Positions 7,671-15,652 are shown, numbered from the stretch's first letter. The stretch: 64,000 bases of DNA from Bin75 sp965200435 (GCA_965200435.1 OZ241337.1:1922001-1986000); one strand, 5' to 3'. Numbers and translations: made by a program. Notes: generated by a model from the letters alone, not told the origin.

Positions 7671-8307
7671 ATATGTTTTTTGGCCTGTCCCAGCAGCAGT
7701 AGGTCGGGTTAGCCCCATAGACGTAACCCGACAAGCGGCCACACAGACGCAAGGCAGAAGGTCTTTGTAGCGGCGCGATCTTATCGCGCTCTTGCCCCGC
7801 GCCTGGAGGAAAGACCGCGCCATGAGATGGCGCAGCTACGAGGATGAAAGAAGGCAGAGGGGTTCACTAATTCGATATGTCAACGAATTTCTGAACACAG
7901 ACAGGGATTGTAAATGTTCACTAATTCGTTGAAAATTTCCGCTTTTTCCTTCCCCACTTCCTCCTTCCCCTTCCCTCTTCTCTCCCTCTCCCTTGACGGG
8001 AGAGGGCTGGGGTGAGGGTGAGGCAGCAGAAGGGGAATTCTCCTGTACGGCCAGATGCCCACTGTTTTTGCCAAACAGACAAAGGCGACGAGGGACTTGC
8101 CAAGAGCCCCTTTTATTCCTCACCCTCACCTTACTCCTCTCCCATCAAGGGAGAGGAGACTCGGAGGAGGGAACGCATCCGGTAGTTCCCGCTTGACCTG
8201 ACCATTCTGTCAACGAATTGGTGAACACAGACAGGGATGACAGATACGGTGTGCTGAGCCACTATATTACCTGAAATTATATTGACTTAAGAGAGAGAGT
8301 TGCGTAG
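7671..8307. repeat. 637-bp repeat mosaic
   Basis: Contains an A palindrome at about 7700-7735, a hairpin GCGCGATCTTATCGCGC near 7770, a B hairpin (7817-7833), C motifs at about 7877 and at 8207-8243. A pair of CCCTCTCCC-type palindromes near 7982-8024 and 8111-8160 lies in opposite orientation. No coding sequence is apparent; open frames here are low-complexity Pro/Ser/Arg products of the repeats. Confidence 0.75.
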
Positions 8308-8490
8308 AAGGTCAAGTTGGCAAATTTTGGAAGCGTTCCCGTAAAACTACGTGCGGGAATAGACATGCCTGCCCAACTTCTCCTCGCTAAAATTACTACA
8401 CCATTGGAGGAGTCTGATTTATATGGAGAAAATCTAAATGACCTTTTTCAGGGCCAGACATCTCCAATTCCCCAAAAGCCTAAAGCATAA
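8308..8490 (+). pseudogene. Possible gene remnant
   Basis: An open stretch of about 60 codons after a TAG at 8305, with no start until TTG 8317 or ATG 8365. It reads plausibly as protein (FGSVPVKLRAGIDMP ... LLLAKITTPLEESDLY) and ends in a lysine/proline tail. The composition matches other AT-rich accessory pieces nearby. It may be the C-terminus of a lost gene; no family recognised. The sequence from 8491 to 8632 shows nothing further. Confidence 0.3.
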
Positions 8491-8632
8491 CCACTTAATT
8501 CAATCCTCTCAAAGACAGGTTCTGTGCTCTCTGCTGCTCCCTTGACCCCATCCCTTTTGGGGCTGTCAAGATTGACATTTATATTGAGCTGTTTTTTAAT
8601 AAATCAACCCTAACTTTCCAGGGTAATTACTC

Positions 8633-9035
8633 ATGTCCAAATACGAGCCTTTGGCAGTTCACCTGCGTGGGTCGGGCCAAGCGTCCGTGTCCATGACCTT
8701 TGCGGCCATCGAGCGTATCGTCGGAGCGAAACTGCCACCATCGGCCTACAAATATCGGGCGTGGTGGTCCGACAATCCGACCAACAGCGTGATTACCCAT
8801 GCTTAGCTCGATGCAGGGGACAAGACGGCGAACGTGGATATGCCGGGTCGCAAACTGGTTTTCCGAAAATTCTTGCCCGATGAGCCATCAACCGAAACCG
8901 GCGAAGGACCACAGGTTCAAGATGAGGTCTCCGAGGCGGTTGGTGCCGATTTTTTTCTCACGCGTTTATGGCGCCCTCAAGGGCACGGTGACGATCGTAC
9001 CGGGTACGGATCTGACCTCGCCCGTAGATTGTTGG
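8633..9035 (+). pseudogene. Decayed small DUF protein gene (nonsense plus frameshift)
   Basis: From ATG 8633 the frame gives a credible domain (MSKYEPLAVHL ... MTFAAIERIVGAKLPPSAY ... YRAWWSDN). It meets TAG at 8804-8806, then continues in the same frame as LDAGDKTANVDMPGRKLVFRK. The continuation after TAG has the same protein-like character, so one sense codon was lost. Near 8950 coding potential moves to another frame (YGALKGTVTIVPGTDLT), implying an additional indel. The product is therefore dead. The remembered family is a small DUF protein with the KY.PL..L / RAWW pattern; function unknown. Confidence 0.6.
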
Positions 9036-9039
9036 CAGC

Positions 9040-9120
9040 CGTAGGTCGGGTTAGCCGAACAGTCGTAACCCGACACCGCAGCCCCTCGTCGGATGACGCG
9101 ACGCTCATCCGACCTACGTT
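9040..9120. repeat. Paired A palindromes
   Basis: GTAGGTCGGGTTAGCC...CGTAACCCGACA is followed by an inverted copy ending CATCCGACCTACG. The second copy abuts the IS3 remnant exactly where its coding sequence stops. Confidence 0.75.
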
Positions 9121-9365
9121 TTCTCGATACAATCGATACGTCTTTTTCGCGTTCACCACCAACCCCTCCCGTTTGAGGAATTCATGCAGCAGTTTGTAGC
9201 CATACCGGGGAAACGCCACCGCCAAGGCGCGCAACCGGATGCGTAGCGCCGTCTCATCCGCCTGATCTGAACTTCGCTGAATCGTTTCTGCTTCATGATG
9301 AGTCCCCCTGGGTTGTTGTACCAGAAAACTCACCCTCAAAGTGGACCGTTTTATGGGGGGAAGGT
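9117..9365 (-). mobile_element. IS3-family remnant with internal deletion
   Basis: Reading leftwards, an OrfA-like start (KQKRFSEVQI) near 9299 is followed almost directly by an OrfB segment (FPRYGYKLLHEFLKREG, then KTYRLYRE). In the family, OrfA and the start of OrfB would separate these, so most of OrfA is deleted. The catalytic integrase core is missing because the sequence ends at an A palindrome near 9117. It is a non-functional scar. Confidence 0.7.
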
Positions 9366-9476
9366 CAACCTCATAACGGTATCTTCCTCTTGTTCGGTAA
9401 AAGTGGGACTGGGTGATTCTGTTCAGGGGAGGCGGTAGGCCGGATCATGATTGCCGACAGCCACAAGGCGAATCGT

Positions 9477-9714
9477 TTAGTCTGATTCGAGATCAAAGAC
9501 CAAGCGCTGTTTCCTGTTCAGTCGGACGGAATAGAGAGTCGTAACCGGATAATTTCTCTAAATATCTGCCTGGGGTTAGTGTGCCGGTCAATAATTCGTC
9601 GAGAACATGAAGCAATTGATCCCGAGCTTCCGGATTTAATTGACGATGACCTCGTTTGAATCGAGCACTGACTGCACGGATACCTCGGATGCGAAAGCCT
9701 TGTTGTGATGCCAT
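9477..9714 (-). pseudogene. RelE/ParE-like toxin gene, frameshifted
   Basis: Starts at ATG 9714, immediately after the stop of the upstream gene. The first frame reads through RHRQLNPEA-like helices to YLEKLSGYDSLF. There the coding signal jumps one base near 9530 to SVRLNRKQRLVFDLESD followed by TAA (9477-9479). The joined C-terminus fits the RelE/ParE pattern in which a strand carrying 'lysvRln.k.Rlvf' follows the 'L.Gy' turn. As sequenced the product ends as a 73-residue frameshifted protein. Either the toxin has been inactivated or there is a single-base sequencing error. Confidence 0.65.
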
Positions 9715-10152
9715 TTACTCACAATCCAATGACGCCGCAAATTCATGAGCCGTTTTATAGATTGTGCCATCTGTTTTTTGTGCGTCGTCCAGACCATCAT
9801 TGATCGTGATAAGCCAACGCACTTCTTGGAGCAAATGAAGCCATGCTCGTACCCACTTCACAATCCGACCATCTTGTGCATTCAAATAGGTCTCAAGTTT
9901 CTCTTCAGATTTCTCAAGTTGCGCAACCGTGGTTCCCTTCTCATCAATCATGCGAGGGATCGGCAACTGGTTACGCATTTCCAGATAGATTTTATAACAA
10001 TCCAAGAAAGCGTCTTGTATTGTGTCCAGATCCTTCTTGGTTAGCTTTTTCGGTAAGTTAGACAAGTTGCGTTGGCTTACTGTGCGAAGCTGTCTGGCAA
10101 GCCGTTTTCCATCCTTGCAGCGTTGTTCATCATTGACGGTCGACGGAGGCAT
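9715..10152 (-). CDS. Putative antitoxin-like helical protein
   Basis: A 145-residue protein predicted from its composition to be almost entirely helical and highly charged (KKLTKKDLDTIQDAF; QLEKSEEKLETYL). It ends TAA directly followed by the ATG of the RelE/ParE-like gene, giving a two-gene unit with zero spacing. No HTH or AbrB/Phd-like motif can be seen, so the antitoxin role is inferred only from position. It is longer than common RelB/ParD antitoxins. Confidence 0.55.
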   Translation of the reverse strand: MPPSTVNDEQRCKDGKRLARQLRTVSQRNLSNLPKKLTKKDLDTIQDAFLDCYKIYLEMRNQLPIPRMIDEKGTTVAQLEKSEEKLETYLNAQDGRIVKWVRAWLHLLQEVRWLITINDGLDDAQKTDGTIYKTAHEFAASLDCE

Positions 10153-10425
10153 GGCTTTCTTGCTCCCAAATATGTGAACGGTTTGTGGGTGAGAGGAACA
10201 TGGACATTATCCCTTGACCATTCCTTCCCCTGAGATGCTGGATTTCCTTTCAACGATCGATACGAGACAGAGTCATTGTTCGGAGTATAGCATGGGGAAA
10301 GAGGGGCAAGCATCAGGTGAACTGCTGCCCTCTTGACCCGTGCTGTTAGCCGAATAGGCGTCACCCGGCACCGCGACCTCTTGTCGGATTATGCTTCGCT
10401 AATCCGACCTACGGTTTTTTGCTAA
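10153..10425. repeat. Spacer with A palindromes
   Basis: The first 170 bases show no gene. Between about 10335 and 10412 lie two A-type palindromes ending CTAATCCGACCTACGG, immediately followed by the MITE. Confidence 0.6.
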
Positions 10426-10567
10426 GGAACCTCTGATTTATTGTAGTAGCGGGATGCAGGGCAAGGCATCCCGCAGCGAAACCCGAGACCTATCAAGTGG
10501 AGAGTCGAGGGTTGAGCGAGGACACAACGCCGTCATGCGCCCGATCGTGCAATAAATCAGAGGTTCC
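10426..10567 (+). mobile_element. MITE copy 2 (142 bp)
   Basis: The best preserved copy: GGAACCTCTGATTTATTG and its exact inverse CAATAAATCAGAGGTTCC form an 18-bp perfect terminal inverted repeat. CTAA duplications lie at 10422-10425 and 10568-10571. The right-hand CTA (10568-10570) is the TAG stop codon of the leftward methyltransferase gene, so the element inserted exactly at a gene end without altering it. Confidence 0.92.
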
Positions 10568-12082
10568 CTAACGGGCGGAAATCCGGCCAGTTGAAGGGGA
10601 GAGTGAGCCATGGTCATCGAAACGGGAAGCTTGTGGAGGGATCTGAATGGAGCAATGGTCGTGTCGTTTCAGACAATACAGAACGCGCTTGCCGGCAGGA
10701 AGTTCATGGCGGTCCACCAGGGAAAAATGTTTGAAGGCCTCGGACTCAAAGGCCGGCAGGGTATACCTCGGATAGACATCCTCGCGGTTGGCAAGGAGTT
10801 TTTTCACCATGGGATCCGATTTGGGCACAAACTCAATCATGACGTACTCAGCTTCAATAAACAGCAGCAGATTAAAAATATACTCAAAGGGCACATTGTG
10901 TGTCACACAGAGATGGTGCAGAAGGGCCAGCATGAACACAACGGTTGGCTTGCCTCGATCCAGGAACCTCTGCTGGTCGAGGTTGTTCCATCCTAATCCG
11001 GGTGAGGGATTCGTCACATCCAGGACCAACGGCAAAATCCCCGAAATTCCGTTTTGTCGACAGTGCCGATAGAGGTGATTCACTGATTCGGGATCGGCGT
11101 CCGCCGCGATGACCAAATCGGCATATTTTTGAGCAATGAAGGAAAATTCTCCCGTATTGCACCCAAGATCCCAAACGGAATCGGGTTGAATGTGCTGTAA
11201 ATGTTTCTCCACGAATCTCTGCTTGGCTCCAATTTCCTGGGCTGTATAGGAGCGATTCTCGGAATACCCGACCCAGTGACGTTGGGAAGACGATGGGTGT
11301 AACCGGGTGACGACTGTTTTCATGGCACGAATAAGGGCATTGATATGATCCAGAGAAAATTGCAGTGTTTGAAATCTCGACTTCAGCGCAGGAGTATCAG
11401 CCTGGAACCCGGTTTGAAAAAAAGATTGGAGAATAACGTGTTTGAACATGCCGGCTTTTCTCCAGCCCAATCCGCCAAGAAGAGGTTTCATCACATGGAG
11501 CGGAATTCCCTCAGGATAGCTGCGCAAGACGTGTTGAAAAGGGACGCCTCTATGGGCCGTCAAAGCCAAGGCAAATAAAAACTGTTGGCAAAACTGCGTA
11601 TAACCTGCCCATGGCGTGCCGGGAACATACTTGGCGATTGAGAGGACATCAATGAAAATCGGGCGACATCCCAAAAACTGAATGTTATAGGCGGTAGCAT
11701 CCTTTAAGGTAAACCCGTGCTTTCCACTATGCAGCAGAAGATCCAGAGTGTGTAAGGCCGCATCCTTCAACATATCGAATGACCATTCATAGGGATAGCT
11801 GATGAAGGGAATCCGGCTCTGTTCGATGACGCCTGCAACCTCAGGGAACTTCGCGGCAATGGCGCCAGCAGAGGCTGAATCACTTTCCCACGATGGAATC
11901 ACCCAATTCCCTTCTTCCGCCCATTGACACAAAGAACTTTGGCGAAAGTCCCGGTGCGAAGCCAAGCCATCCTTCGTGAGTGCCCGAAACACCCGGTTGC
12001 CCTGAAAAAAGACAAACCCCTCGGGATCACGGTAGGAGCCCGGAGCACGCATGAGATCCGGGCTGGACTCAGGACCGGTCAT
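10568..12082 (-). CDS. SAM-dependent methyltransferase with long N-terminal domain (NoeA-like)
   Basis: A 504-residue protein. The C-terminal half has a class I SAM fold: SVWDLGCNTGEFSFIAQ (motif I, about residue 285) and DADPESVNHLY (motif II region), ending with a typical substrate domain. The N-terminal half (YPYEWSFDMLKDAALHTLDLLL and LKDATAYNIQFL) resembles the region seen in nodulation-type NoeA methyltransferases. ATG at 12082 is chosen because it overlaps the stop of the upstream small gene by 14 bases; the frame is open further up but only inside that gene. It is probably the last gene of a three-gene polysaccharide-modification operon. Substrate unknown. Confidence 0.8.
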   Translation of the reverse strand: MTGPESSPDLMRAPGSYRDPEGFVFFQGNRVFRALTKDGLASHRDFRQSSLCQWAEEGNWVIPSWESDSASAGAIAAKFPEVAGVIEQSRIPFISYPYEWSFDMLKDAALHTLDLLLHSGKHGFTLKDATAYNIQFLGCRPIFIDVLSIAKYVPGTPWAGYTQFCQQFLFALALTAHRGVPFQHVLRSYPEGIPLHVMKPLLGGLGWRKAGMFKHVILQSFFQTGFQADTPALKSRFQTLQFSLDHINALIRAMKTVVTRLHPSSSQRHWVGYSENRSYTAQEIGAKQRFVEKHLQHIQPDSVWDLGCNTGEFSFIAQKYADLVIAADADPESVNHLYRHCRQNGISGILPLVLDVTNPSPGLGWNNLDQQRFLDRGKPTVVFMLALLHHLCVTHNVPFEYIFNLLLFIEAEYVMIEFVPKSDPMVKKLLANREDVYPRYTLPAFESEAFKHFSLVDRHELPAGKRVLYCLKRHDHCSIQIPPQASRFDDHGSLSPSTGRISAR

Positions 12083-12299
12083 CCTTCTCCTTACGAAAGA
12101 GCTTGGTGAGTTTTCCCCAATACAGTTTGACCAGGACCCCGATGCCGGCAAGGCCGCCCAGTAATAATTGAACCAGCAAGCCTCCGGCCGACGGATCAAT
12201 GTAAGCCAGAGCAAAATCAGGCTCGATGACAAGAGCTCCTGCGAAAAGCACGGCGATGGTTTTTTTCATGGTCTTCATCCTTGTATGAGTCACGGTCAC
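12069..12299 (-). CDS. Small membrane protein with YIDPSAGG motif
   Basis: A 76-residue protein with an N-terminal signal/membrane helix (TIAVLFAGALVIEP), then AYIDPSAGGLLVQLLLGG and a second hydrophobic helix (LAGIGVLVKLYWG), with a basic tail. Small 'YIDPGTGS' proteins with this plan are common beside sulfatase-like and methyltransferase genes in polysaccharide loci; their role is not known to me. It overlaps the sulfatase gene by 4 bases (ATGA) and the methyltransferase by 14, so the three are co-translated. Confidence 0.75.
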   Translation of the reverse strand: MTVTHTRMKTMKKTIAVLFAGALVIEPDFALAYIDPSAGGLLVQLLLGGLAGIGVLVKLYWGKLTKLFRKEKDDRS

Positions 12300-13786
12300 T
12301 TGGGGGGCAGGTCTTTGCGGGGTCTTGCCTGTTTCATCTTGTTCTGTAAAACCCCCAAAAACTCGGATATATCAATAGACCGGGGATTCACCACACCCCG
12401 GGTTTGTCCGGGTGACTTGATCAAAAACGGCACACGGTCCACCTGCTCATGCCCAAGTACGCGACCAGGACTTTCAGGATCAAAACTTGTGCCATGGTCG
12501 CTCATGACCACGATATAGGATTGGTCATACAGTTCTTTGGCCTTGAGTTGGGCGACAAATTCCCCAAATAAGGAATCTGTATAGGTAATCTGTTCTCTAT
12601 AAAAATTTTGCAATTCGACAAGCTCGTCGAGACTCAAACTTTTACTCGGTCCACCATCATACGCTATTTGCCTGATAACGCCATTACTTGTAAATTGATA
12701 AGGGTGATGGGGCAAGCTCTCATGGATATAGGTAAATGTGGGATGGTTGAAAGATTGCCCCATGCTGAGCGCCAGACTAATTGGGCGCCTTTGAAGATCG
12801 ACTCGAACAGATTGCGGGAGAATCAGTCTTCCCAGTTTCCTTCCTGTTTTGGTATTGCGTAACTCCCCGGGGATAGATCTAGCCCAAACATGGCGGACCA
12901 AGTGGCTGTAGTCGGTAAACCCTCCCCCAGGATAAACCCGGCACCTCTCAGCCACCTGCTGAAAAGCATGACAATAGGGCAAATATTTTCCAATGATGAA
13001 TACTTCCATGGTTTGAGCCATGGACGAAAGATAATTTTGGGAATCGAAGTCGTACAAAAATTGCCGCCTAAAGTCTTTGGCATCTTTATTGCCCAAAAGC
13101 AAAATTGGAATGGCTCGTTTAGTCCATGGATCGAGAGTGCGCGCATGAGGATACCACGTACTGGTCCGGGAGAATTTCGCTAAATTTGGAACAACGTTCA
13201 CGTCAAATTTATCTCTGTCCAAACTCCGGACAAGAGAAAATTCATCGAAAAGTATCCAAAAGACATGATGCCCATCCTCGTTCAACGCAACCCGACCTTC
13301 CCTGTTATGAGTGGACTCCATGTTGGCTTCCAAGTCGTGTGCCTGAAGAATCATCCGCCCAAAATTCAAGACCTCATACAAGAAAAGGATGAAAAAAAAC
13401 TGATGCACAAGAATGACCGTTTTTTTCTGCCCACGTAAAAACCCTATCACCGCCGGAGCAAGCACCACGATGCAAACAATGACATACAGGGTATTCCACG
13501 GGGGAGGAACCATAGTCAGTTGAATAACGTGCAAAAAAGGCACAAGGGCCACAATCGAGAGAAATTTTTGAACACGTAAAGCAATCTTCTCTCCTCCCCA
13601 CCAATTCGCCATAAACAGGGTAAAGCCCACCACGAGTATCCCACCCCCGTAGATTGTACAAAGACAGGAAAGACAGACCTGTTCATAGGGATGAGCCAGG
13701 ATAAGACTATTCAACGGGGCCATGAAGAATAGCGTGACAATATTGACGGCAATAAGAATGGCCGCAAAAACTGAGCCTGCATTCAT
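12296..13786 (-). CDS. Membrane sulfatase/phosphoethanolamine-transferase-like protein
   Basis: A 496-residue alkaline-phosphatase-superfamily enzyme. The N-terminal 150 residues hold about four membrane helices. The periplasmic catalytic domain starts HVFWILFDEFS (metal-binding Asp), contains a likely nucleophile Thr in LDPWTKRAIPILLLG, and ends with MSDHG and GHEQVDRVPFLIKSPG (metal-binding Asp/His). Family members hydrolyse sulfate esters or move phospho-alcohol head groups onto surface glycans. From neighbours the substrate is probably a cell-surface polysaccharide. First gene of the methyltransferase operon. Confidence 0.78.
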   Translation of the reverse strand: MNAGSVFAAILIAVNIVTLFFMAPLNSLILAHPYEQVCLSCLCTIYGGGILVVGFTLFMANWWGGEKIALRVQKFLSIVALVPFLHVIQLTMVPPPWNTLYVIVCIVVLAPAVIGFLRGQKKTVILVHQFFFILFLYEVLNFGRMILQAHDLEANMESTHNREGRVALNEDGHHVFWILFDEFSLVRSLDRDKFDVNVVPNLAKFSRTSTWYPHARTLDPWTKRAIPILLLGNKDAKDFRRQFLYDFDSQNYLSSMAQTMEVFIIGKYLPYCHAFQQVAERCRVYPGGGFTDYSHLVRHVWARSIPGELRNTKTGRKLGRLILPQSVRVDLQRRPISLALSMGQSFNHPTFTYIHESLPHHPYQFTSNGVIRQIAYDGGPSKSLSLDELVELQNFYREQITYTDSLFGEFVAQLKAKELYDQSYIVVMSDHGTSFDPESPGRVLGHEQVDRVPFLIKSPGQTRGVVNPRSIDISEFLGVLQNKMKQARPRKDLPPK

Positions 13787-13904
13787 GGTTCTTTTCCTAT
13801 GGGTGCTGGCGGTAGAAACAAGTTGGAAAAGCCTTTTCGTCGTTGCGAAGAAGCATCCTACGCCACCGTCCTTACCGAAATGAAGGTGAGAACCTTCCGC
13901 ACGA

Positions 13905-14662
13905 TCATGTTTTCCCTTTCATTCGATGCCAATGGAGGAGTGCCTGATAACGGAACTGATAGATCAGACCGCGCCATGCCTGGGCGACGCCGTGCTTTGC
14001 CGATGACCGTCGTTCTTCTCCGATCGTGCCGGTCATCGTCTGCTGATCGCCGACCCGCACCGGCGACGGCAACACCAGCGTCGTCCTGAGACCGGTCTCC
14101 CAGAAGAACTTGTGATCTTCGTCGACGGGACGGAAAAAGGGGATTGCCCGTTTAGCGAGATGGCTTGCCGCCTCGCGAGTCAGGCCGTACCCTACCGTGC
14201 AGGACGGTACCCGAAAAGGCACCACAACCTCGTGCCTTGCACCAAGCGGGCGCCGGGCTACGGTCCGCGGTGCCTGATCGAACGAAAACAGTTTGACCAT
14301 GTCCCAATCTCGTTCGTCCTCGCACAGCCGGTGCAGCACGTCGGGAAGGCCTTCCGTGGCCAGGAAGTCGTCCTCAAAGATGAAGCCCCCCCCCCCCCCC
14401 CCGGAACTTCGTTCTCGGCGATCCGTCGCCAAGCCGTCACGTGACTGAGGTAGCAGCCGATCTCGGAACGGACAAGCGGATGTTTCGCCCGCCGGCGGTT
14501 GACTGCCGCATTGTAGGCAAGGCTGATTTCCGATTCCGACAGCGCCCAGCCATTGACGGCGTCAATTCTCTCAAACGGGATACTATGCGCAGTGATCTGT
14601 CGCGCGCTATTCTCCATCCGGATGGTGTTTTCGGCCAAGTTAATGACGTAGGAGGGCCACAT
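13905..14662 (-). CDS. GT25 glycosyltransferase, poly-G phase-variable, off as sequenced
   Basis: The N-terminal part (WPSYVINLAENTIRM ... SEIGCYLSHVTAWRRIAENE) and C-terminal part (FIFEDDFLATEGLPDVL ... onwards to 13905) are in different frames, joined at a run of 17 G on the minus strand (14386-14402). The run lies just before the catalytic EDD motif of family 25 (LPS galactosyltransferase type) enzymes. With 15 or 18 G the frame is restored and an 18-G form would be 252 residues, matching the 251-residue paralogue at 16515-17270. With 17 G translation ends near 14258. It starts one base after the FkbM stop (TAACATG), so its translation is probably coupled to that gene. Confidence 0.8.
14386..14402 (-). 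repeat. 17-bp homopolymeric G tract (C on plus strand)
   Basis: Uninterrupted run inside the GT25 gene. Runs this long are prone to slipped-strand mispairing. In-frame lengths are multiples of three (15 or 18), so this copy is off. Base-calling error in the run cannot be excluded. Confidence 0.9.
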
Positions 14663-14663
14663 G

Positions 14664-15487
14664 TTATCTGTTTGCGTTGCGGTACAAAGCTGTTATTCGG
14701 CCGAATTCGAACTGTTGCAACTGGAATCCAGCCTCGACGAGAAGCCTGTTAGTTTCGACGAATGTGGGTGATTGCTCACGGCCACGCTCAAAACCACAGT
14801 CCACGGTGACGAAGTCGATTGACGGTAGCACACCCGCAGCACCTTCCAGTATCTCCGGTTCCGCGCCTTCACCTTCCACCTTGAAAACGATCGGACCCGT
14901 GCGTCTCTTGAGATCGATCACCGTGTCGAGTCTGACCGCCTCGACAATCATCTGACCCTGAGCACCATCCATTTCAATGATCGATCTGTCCCCATTATGC
15001 GGCTTTGAGAAAAACTCTATGCTGGCATTGCTGTTCCATAGTACCTTCCGGATTGCCCTCGGTTCACCGCCATAGACATTCAGATCGATACAGAGTGCCT
15101 CAAGAGGCTCGGGCTCGCAGGCGACATAGTCCATTTCTCTGGAGAGAGCCCAAAGCCCCAATTCGCCAATATTCGCGCCGCAATCGATAAGAATCCCCCC
15201 CCCCCCCCCCCCCGCTTCGTCGGTACATGGTCGAGATGATATTCCTGTGCAAGTTTCTCGACTCTTGCCCGAATTCCGCGCTTGAAGTATTTATGTCGCG
15301 TGCGACGGCACAGGAATATTTCGTCGGTCGCGTCCCGTGCCTTAAGGATGTGGTTCCCCTCAACGGGTGAGATCCGGTGGACCCTGCCAGAGGTGCGATT
15401 GCGCATGTTCACGACTCGACAGTAGACGGCAAGCGGGAGATTTGCCGCAATGCTTGTTTCCAGGTCCTTTAATAGTTTTATACGCAT
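14664..15487 (-). CDS. FkbM-family methyltransferase, poly-G phase-variable, off as sequenced
   Basis: The upstream frame runs from ATG 15487 (RIKLLKDLETSIAANLPL ... DHVPTKR) into 19 G (15195-15213). The SAM-binding core ILIDCGANIGELGLWAL, ACEPEPLEAL and the C-terminal VKVEGEGAEPEILEGA region lie in another frame that ends at 14664. In-frame run lengths are 17 or 20, the latter giving 274 residues. As sequenced the product stops at 15080. FkbM enzymes O-methylate sugars or related hydroxyls. The stop is TAA followed after one base by the ATG of the GT25 gene. Confidence 0.8.
15195..15213 (-). repeat. 19-bp homopolymeric G tract (C on plus strand)
   Basis: Uninterrupted run at the junction between the N-terminal region and the SAM-binding core of the FkbM gene. 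A length of 17 or 20 would be in frame, 19 is not. Only 792 bases from the other tract. Confidence 0.9.
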
Positions 15488-15652
15488 ATTACCGGCTATA
15501 CTGCTGGTACCTTGGCACAGTGATTTTGATCAACTGGAATGGGCCGGTCAGCCCAGGCCAGAAAGCTCCTCTACGAAAGCCACCAGGACTTCGAGAATGC
15601 AGGCACGACCCGCCGTGTGGACATTTCAGGCATTCAGCATCGGGCCTCGAAT

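Noticed and set aside
8804..8806. Stop-codon recoding (UAG/UGA/UAA) to explain in-frame stops
   Set aside because: The interrupted genes use all three stop codons (8804 TAG, 31296 TAG, 30993 TAA, 37768 TGA), and some also have frameshifts. Decay is simpler; intact genes in the window show no such stops.
14386..15213. Poly-C runs as assembly gap fillers
   Set aside because: The lengths (17 and 19) are natural for slipping tracts and both lie inside glycan genes at logical points; kept as candidates with the caveat that counts may be off by a base or two.
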